This document shows, in pieces, positions 57,405 to 64,000 of a stretch of 64,000 nt of DNA. Every line of letters starts with the position of its first letter. Within the stretch, counting starts at the first letter, position 1. Source of the stretch: Mytilus edulis (Eukaryota; Mollusca; Bivalvia; Mytilida; Mytilidae); the NCBI RefSeq assembly GCF_963676685.1, contig NC_092354.1:12158746-12222745 (forward strand), given 5' to 3'. The notes below the pieces were generated by a model. The model did not search any database. It worked only from the letters and a program-made list of their open reading frames with translations, and was not told the origin of the DNA. The translations under genes and the position numbers were made by a program.

Positions 57405-58035
57405 TCCAAAATGAACTTGACCCAGTAGTTACAGAGGAAAATATTTTGTAAAAATTAACAAAATTAACAAAATTAATGAAAATTGTTAAAATTAACTATA
57501 AAAGTGCAATTACTCTCTACAAGGGGTCAATTGACCATTTTTGTCATGTTGACTTATTTGAATGTCTTACTTTGCTGTACATTATTGCTGTTTACAGTGT
57601 ATCTCTATCTATAATAATATTCAAGATAAGATCCAAAAACGGCAAAATTTCCTTAAAATAACAATTTAGGGACAGCAACCCAACAATGGGTGGTCTGATT
57701 CAACTGAAATTTAGGCATACAGATCTTAACCTGATAAACAATTTTACCTGTGTCAGATTTGCTCTAAATGCTTTGGTTTCAGAGATATAAGCCAAAATCT
57801 ACATTTTAACACTCTGTTTTATTTTTAGCCATTGTAGCCATCTTGGTTGGTTGGCCGGGTCAACGGATACAACTTTAAAACGACATACCCCAATGATGAT
57901 TGTGGCAAAGTTTGGTAAATTTGGCCCAGCATTTTCAGAGAAGATTTTTGTACAAGTTAGGCAACGAACGACAGACAACAGATGCCAAGTGATTAGAAAA
58001 GCTGACTTGGCCATTCTGGAAAATCTCCAGACTTA
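57405..58035 (+). repeat. Repeat H, single-unit copy
   Basis: One unit: gtcaattgaccatttttgtc, then gccatcttggttggttggcc, ending aaaagctgacttggccattc. It is more diverged than the units at 58.7-60.5 kb. Confidence 0.85.
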
Positions 58036-58663
58036 AAATCTTTTAAAAACATTCTCCCTAGAACAGTTTACATAATTTCAACCAAGCTCTAAATTTCGCG
58101 GGTGTGTTCTAGTAGTACTGAAAACCATACCAAAAATCAATAAACCATGAAAATGAGGTTGAGAGACGCATAAAAACTGCAAAACCGACATGTACCCCTA
58201 ACAATCATTCCATACAAAACATAAAGTTGAACTAATGATTTCTGTATCAGAGAAACGGACCTTCACCTTGATCAATGACCCATAAAATGATGTTGAGGAC
58301 AGGTTCACCCCATCTGGCAAACATGTAAACGTTGCAAGGAATTCATATACAAATTATAGTTATCCTATTACATAAATGTATTTGTAATATGTTGGAAATT
58401 AACTTTACATATTTTTTCAAGTAGTTAGTTGCTCAACCTTGAAAATGAGAACAAGGACAATGGACATGTAACATACCGGACCTTCATCACATGAAGTATA
58501 GTCTACCTTCTGAAATCTTTAAACAAATACAGGATTTTCTGCTTGTGAAGATGACCTTTGGCTGTTTTCTGCTGTTGTCTCGTTGACTGTTTCCATTCTC
58601 AATTTTATTACAAGCCAGGCAAAATAAAAATATTTGTGTGGTTTCAGTTACATTCTTTTCAAA

Positions 58664-60460
58664 ACTAGAGGCTCTAAAGAGCCTGTGTCGCTCACCTTGG
58701 TCTATGTGAATATTAAACAATGGACACAGATGGATTAATGACAAAATTGTGTTTTGGTGATGGTGATGTGTTTGTAGATCTTACTTTACTAAACATTCTT
58801 GCTGCTTACAATTATCTCTATCTATAATAGTACTTTCTGTGGAAAATGTTATTGAAAATCTTCAAATTTTAAGAAAATTGTTAAAAATTGACTATGAAGG
58901 GCAATAACTCCTTAGGGGATCAATTGACTATTTTGGTCATACTGACTTATTTTTAGTTCTTACTTTGCTGTACATTATTGCTGTTTACAGTTTATCTCTA
59001 TCTATAATAATATTCAAGATAATAACAAAAAAACAGCAAAATTTCCTCAAAATTACCAATTCAGGAGCAGCAACCTAACAACCGATTATCCAATTCATCT
59101 GAAAATTCCAGGGCAGATAGATCGTGACCTGATCAACAATTTTACTTCCTGTCAGATTTGCTCTTGATGCTTTGGTTTTTGAGCTATAAGCCAAAAACTG
59201 CATTTTACCCCCATGTTCTATTTTTAGCCATGGCGGCCATCTTGGTTTGTTGGCCGAGTTACCGGACACATTTTTTTAACTAGATACCCCAATGACGATT
59301 ATGGCTAAGTTTGGTTAAATTTGGCCCAGTAGTTTCAGAGGAGAAGATTTTTCTAAAAGATTACTAAGATTTACGAAAAATGGTTAAAAATTGACTATAA
59401 AGGGCAATAACTCCTAAAGTGGTCAAATGATCATTTTGGTCATACTGACTTATTTGTAGATCTTACTTTGCTGAACATTATTGCTGTTTACAGTTTATCT
59501 CTATCTATAATAATATTCAAGATAATAACCAAAAACAGCAAAATTTCCTTAAAATTACCATTTCAGGGGCAGCAACCCAACAACGGAATGTCCGATTCAT
59601 CTGAAAATTTCCAGGCAGATAGATCTTGACCTGATGAACAATTTTACCCAGTCAGATTTGCTCTAAATGCTTTAGTTTTTGAGTTATAAGCCAAAAACTG
59701 CATTTTACCCCTATGTTCTATTTTTAGCCATGGCGGCCATCTTGGTTAGTTGGCCGGGTCACCGGACACATTTTTTAAACTAGATACCCCAATGATGATT
59801 GTGGCCAAGTTTGGTTTAATTTGGCCCAGTAGTTTCAGAGGAGAAGATTTTTCTAAAAGATAACTAAGATTTACGAAAAATGGTTAAAAATTGACTATAA
59901 AGGGCAATAACTCCTAAAGGGGTCAACTGACCATTTGGGTCAGGTTGAATTATTTGTAAATCTTACTTTGCTGAACATTATTGCTGTTTACAGTTTATCT
60001 CTATCTATAATAATATTCAAGATAATAACTAAAAACAGTAAAATTTCCTTAAAATTACCAATTCAGGGGCAGCAACCCAACAACGGGTTGTCCGATTCAT
60101 CTGAAAATTTCAGAGCAGATAGATCTTGACCTGATACTCAATGTCAGATTTGCTCTAAATGCTTTGGTTTTTGAGTTATAAGCCAAAAACTGCATTTTAC
60201 CCCTATGTTCTATTTTTAGCCATGGCGGCCATCTTGGTTGGTTGACCGGGTCACCGGACACATTTTTTAAACTAGATACCCCAATGATGAATGTGGCCAA
60301 GTTTGGTTAAATTTGGCCCAGTAGTTTCAGAGGAGAAGATTTTTGTAAAAGTTAACGACGCCGGACGACGACGGACGACAGACGACAGACGACGGACGAC
60401 GGACGCCGGACGCCAAGTGCTGAGAAAAGCTCACTTGGCCCTTTGGGCCAGGTGAGCTAA
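58664..60460 (+). repeat. Repeat H, full element with about 495-bp internal tandem units
   Basis: Begins ctagaggctctaaagagcct and gtgtcgctcacc, and ends with the hairpin agctcacttggccctttggg and ccaggtgagct (60428-60458). The middle contains three tandem units marked by ggcggccatcttggtt at about 59227, 59729 and 60220, spacing 502 and 491 bp. A short gacgacgg tandem (60355-60410) precedes the terminal hairpin. There is no coding capacity. Confidence 0.9.
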
Positions 60461-63400
60461 AAAGGGTCGGTAGGTCAGCACTTTTTTTTTTTTTTTTTTA
60501 AATTTTGGATTGTCAAAATCTGGAAAATAATCATTATCGACTCCTAGGAGTGGATATTAAGAATTGAACGATGGACAGTCAGTGCATGATTTTTTTCTTG
60601 CTACCTGATTGGAGGATATTACGAGACGTGAATAATCAAAGTTTATTGATTGGTTAGGACAATCCAAACCTAGTAAATGTCCTTCAATCCCGTAGAGTAT
60701 CGAATTTGTCCTCTCTATTTTAGCAATTAGATTTTGCCTGGTCATTAATCATGCATATTCATGATATTGGTACAAAGGTCTCTTTTATCTATAAATAGTT
60801 GAATCTTCTGGAGTTTCGTAAACAACAATGTTAAACAATAAATACTACTTCATAACGTGTGACCTCACGCGTGTGGTAAAATTTGTTGATTGATGCATGT
60901 GGCTATTCTTGTAAATGAATTAATCTACAAAGCGAGAGCACTTTCCATTTTCATCAGGTAAGAGTCGACTAGCCCTTTTTGAAAGGCTAATGCTTGTGTG
61001 TCTACTACATTTGAAAATGCCTGTACCAAGTCAGGAATATGACTGTTGTTGACCATACGTTTTAGATGGGTCTAAGCTAGGGACGGTTGGGTAACTGGAA
61101 CCACACATTTATTTTTATTTAGCCTTATACACATATTGCAAGACAAGCTTAACAGCACACTACAGCACTGAAGACTAAATAAAAGCAAAGTGAACTTTTT
61201 ATCATTTATTTCAAATTGTACATCCATTATAAAGATTTAAGGTCACATCAATGGTTTTACATGATAAATCTATCAACATAACTCTATTTTTAGCAATTTT
61301 ATCACAGTATATTTATATAGAATCACTTTCAATTACTATTTGTGCCTGTATCATTTCATACAAGAGTAATTCCCCCTCAGTACATTAAACATCCTACTCT
61401 ATGATTTTCTAACCAATAAATTAGTTAATGACATCCAAGATATTTGTCCCCCCTCATTTTTTAACTATATTTAACTGTGTTATATTTTATTGTGTTCAGC
61501 TTAAAACAGGAGAAAAAAGTGTCCAACATTATTATCATGAGAATAGTTCTCAAAGCATAATTGTTTCTGGTGTAAATCAATGTCCGTATAAAATTGCCAG
61601 ACTGACTTCACCAAGATAAACTTTAGGACAGAAACAAAATTCGTCAGTTATAACCATTATAATCTTTAAAACCTTCATCCTTTGTCCTGTCTCTTGAACC
61701 AACACCTGATGGGTACAAATGAATAAACACTGTACATGTGTTTATATGTAAAATTAATTACAAAGCTTACAAAATGAAAATAAGCAGCATTGATGTTTTT
61801 TTTTCCAATATACATGGTACCTTAGGAAGGCACTACAAAAACAGATTAAGCACAAATAGAAACAATCTTAGAAATTCATTGTACCAAAAAGTATTTGTCA
61901 TCTACCAATAGAATAAATTTAACACCCTTTACCTATACAGTAACTGTTTCAGGAGAATGTCAATAACAAAGGTTCTTCAGCTGTCTGAACTAAGCTAAAT
62001 CATAGCGATTCCCTATATAAACAAACCAGTAGTAACATAATTCAGTCATATAATATATACAATTACATCAAAACATGTTGATTGCCATTAATTATTACAA
62101 TGACCTTTGACCTAGTGATGTGACCTTTTGCTGCCTACAACAAAATAAAGCTTAATATATGGAGAGCCAAAAATACAAAAAAAGTATGATGTGTTTGTTA
62201 TTCATGTACAAATTCTAAATTCCTTAAAAAATTTAACCTACATTAGCTTAAACGAGTACTTGATAAACGGCTTTGAACATGGTTCCACTACCAATAGGTA
62301 AAAAGTGTCAAAATCTACAAAGTGTTTCTTTTTCTTGACAAGAACATCATCCATTTATAAAGCTGTTTAAGTCAGTCAGATCAAATTCATAAAGCAATAT
62401 TATTGCAAAAAAAAGTCAGTGAATGAAATGATTTGGAAAAAATATTCAAATTTTGATACTCAAACCCTAATATCCAATTTAAATTCCTCTTTTAGAAAAA
62501 AAAACCCACATTAACCCTATATTTTTTGGCAAAGTTTTGCCACCTTCCATCAACAATTCTAATATTTTCTTGAAAGTGAAATAATTCTAGTTTTTATTTC
62601 CCAGAAAACAAGACTTTCTACCTGTACCTAAACCATATGACTTACAAAGACACTATAGCCAAGAATAAACATGATAGAACGGTGGAATTGGGACTCTCAT
62701 TTTCATCTTTACAATATTTTTGTGGAAAAAAGGGCTGGAAAGTTCAAACTATTTAGAACTTTGTAAGAGTGACATTGTAAACTCATTTATTAATTTGTCC
62801 AATTTGTTACTTATTAAAGAGTCACGACAAAAGACTCAAGGAAGTAACAGATTTATAGCAGGGCTTCCAACAAAAGACTCATATCATATTATACATAACA
62901 TTGCATACATAGTCATCGGACCATCTCAAAACCTAGCAGTTTTTTTCATAAATAAAAAAATCAACTTTCGTGTTTAAATGCTTTTCAAATAATTTTGAAT
63001 CCATATGCTGTTATATAACAACAACGTTTCAGTGTTTTTTTCTTAACAACAATAAAGGAAAAAGTAATCATATTAATTTGCCATATAAACAGCTCAGTTT
63101 TGAGATGATCACACAATTTGCCATTTTATTTATTTATACATCATGATTAATTACAGCAGTAATAAGAACAAAAAAAAACAGAAGACAAGGTACCATTTCA
63201 CAGTTTGTGTAATACTTAGTCATACAAGAATCATCTCCCTTCAATTGACTTTATCATGAACTTTCGTATCGGAGGATCACATTTAAGTTATAGATCTACA
63301 GGTTTATTTTGTGCTTTTATCGTTTCTTTAAGATATCTGAAATATTTTTTGTAATTTTTGTACCTGCACTACTAAAATTAAACCAGTCAAAAGATATGGA

Positions 63401-64000
63401 ATAATTTGCCTACCTCCCTCCACTTATTTTTTTCGGCATGTAGTTGAACCAAGTATTATTCTTTTGAAACCAATAGAAAAACTGACCAACACTGTAGACA
63501 TTTGACCACTTCAAATCATATCTTGAGACTACAACTAATTACCACAAACAATGAAACCATACATTTTGTACAATTCAAAAACACACGAACAAAAATTGTT
63601 CCATGCTTAGGTAAAATTCATTTTAAAATTTAACAAAAAACATCATGTATATAAGATATTGGTAAAACATAGATCTCAATATTTTAAAATGAGGATAAAA
63701 TAATAAAATCAAACTGCATAATATAAGAACAATATAAGAACAAAAAAGGCAACAAAAATAAAATTCCTTCAACATGTATAGTAAATATAGTAAATATAAT
63801 TGCTCAACTGGTTAACATCGTTTTTGTACATTTTCACTTGAGAATAAATTCTGTGCTAATTATGGCCAAATTAACCTAAAAATATAATCAGATGCTGAAC
63901 GGGTGAGGGGATATAAATAATTCAACCAGACCCAGTTGACAACTTAAATTGAATATTTGTAGGAAGATGGAAAGTACTTCTAATAAAATATACTTGGTGA
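60461..64000. other. AT-rich region with little structure
   Basis: A poly-T run is at 60482-60499 and a repeat F scrap at about 61010-61060 (ctgtaccaagtcaggaatat). The frames 61428-61619 and 62720-62977 have no domain, signal or splice support. The sequence could be the 3' UTR or intron of a gene beyond the right edge, but I cannot show it. Confidence 0.45.

Noticed and set aside
61428..62977. Frames of 63 and 85 codons near the right end.
   Set aside because: AT-rich chance frames without domain, codon pattern or splice support.

Overview
The window looks like nuclear DNA of a mollusc, most likely a mytilid bivalve (mussel). This is inferred, not proven. The grounds are an AT-rich background, intron-rich genes with TATA boxes, secreted cysteine-rich proteins of WAP, Kunitz and lustrin type, and a dense layer of dispersed repeats, tRNA-derived SINEs, Penelope-like elements, LINEs and fold-back elements. 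Almost all open reading frames above 60 codons are chance or transposon-derived. The real host genes are short exons that had to be found through splice sites and cysteine spacing.

Four small secreted-protein genes lie on the + strand. Gene A (exons 11435-16539, 5' end not found) encodes two WAP domains. A damaged upstream WAP unit survives as one half-domain exon at 3858-3916. Gene B (21165-25672, 146 aa) encodes a signal peptide, a Kunitz domain, a short cysteine-dense linker and a WAP domain, and has a duplicated signal-peptide exon. Genes C (28932-31333, 99 aa) and D (41358-43184, 66 aa) encode two and one lustrin-like six-cysteine modules. A and B are probably protease inhibitors, and C and D probably extracellular matrix, defence or shell-type proteins. 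B, C and D share a layout: a TATA box 49-58 bp before the ATG, then a 48- or 55-nt signal-peptide exon. C and D also end in tiny coding exons of 8 and 12 nt.

Mobile DNA, region by region. 1-9 kb holds minisatellites, two SINEs and several inverted-repeat elements. 14.5-16.4 kb holds a 19-bp intronic minisatellite with a 614-bp higher-order duplication. 20.2-20.8 kb holds 52-bp and 34-bp satellites. A LINE fragment (21.6-23.1 kb) sits in intron 1 of gene B. 31.9-32.6 kb is a CpG-rich element nested in another repeat. 34.5-35.1 kb is a TTAA-flanked MITE. 35.74-38.53 kb is the GC-rich 3' part of a Ty3/gypsy-like retroelement carrying a PHD finger and a TatD nuclease. 43.9-48.2 kb holds a Penelope-like fragment and a LINE ORF1 with an SGNH esterase domain split by another repeat. 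52.29-53.54 kb is a decayed mariner-type transposon. 54.7-60.5 kb holds tandem-unit dispersed repeats. The last 3.5 kb shows little.

The observations most worth following are: (1) the 36-37 bp minisatellite at 1-892 and 2461-2690 appears to derive from the 3' end of a WAP exon plus its splice donor; (2) the PHD-TatD cargo in the gypsy-like element; (3) the duplicated signal exon and cysteine-dense linker of the Kunitz-WAP gene; and (4) two long perfect hairpins that share a loop motif.
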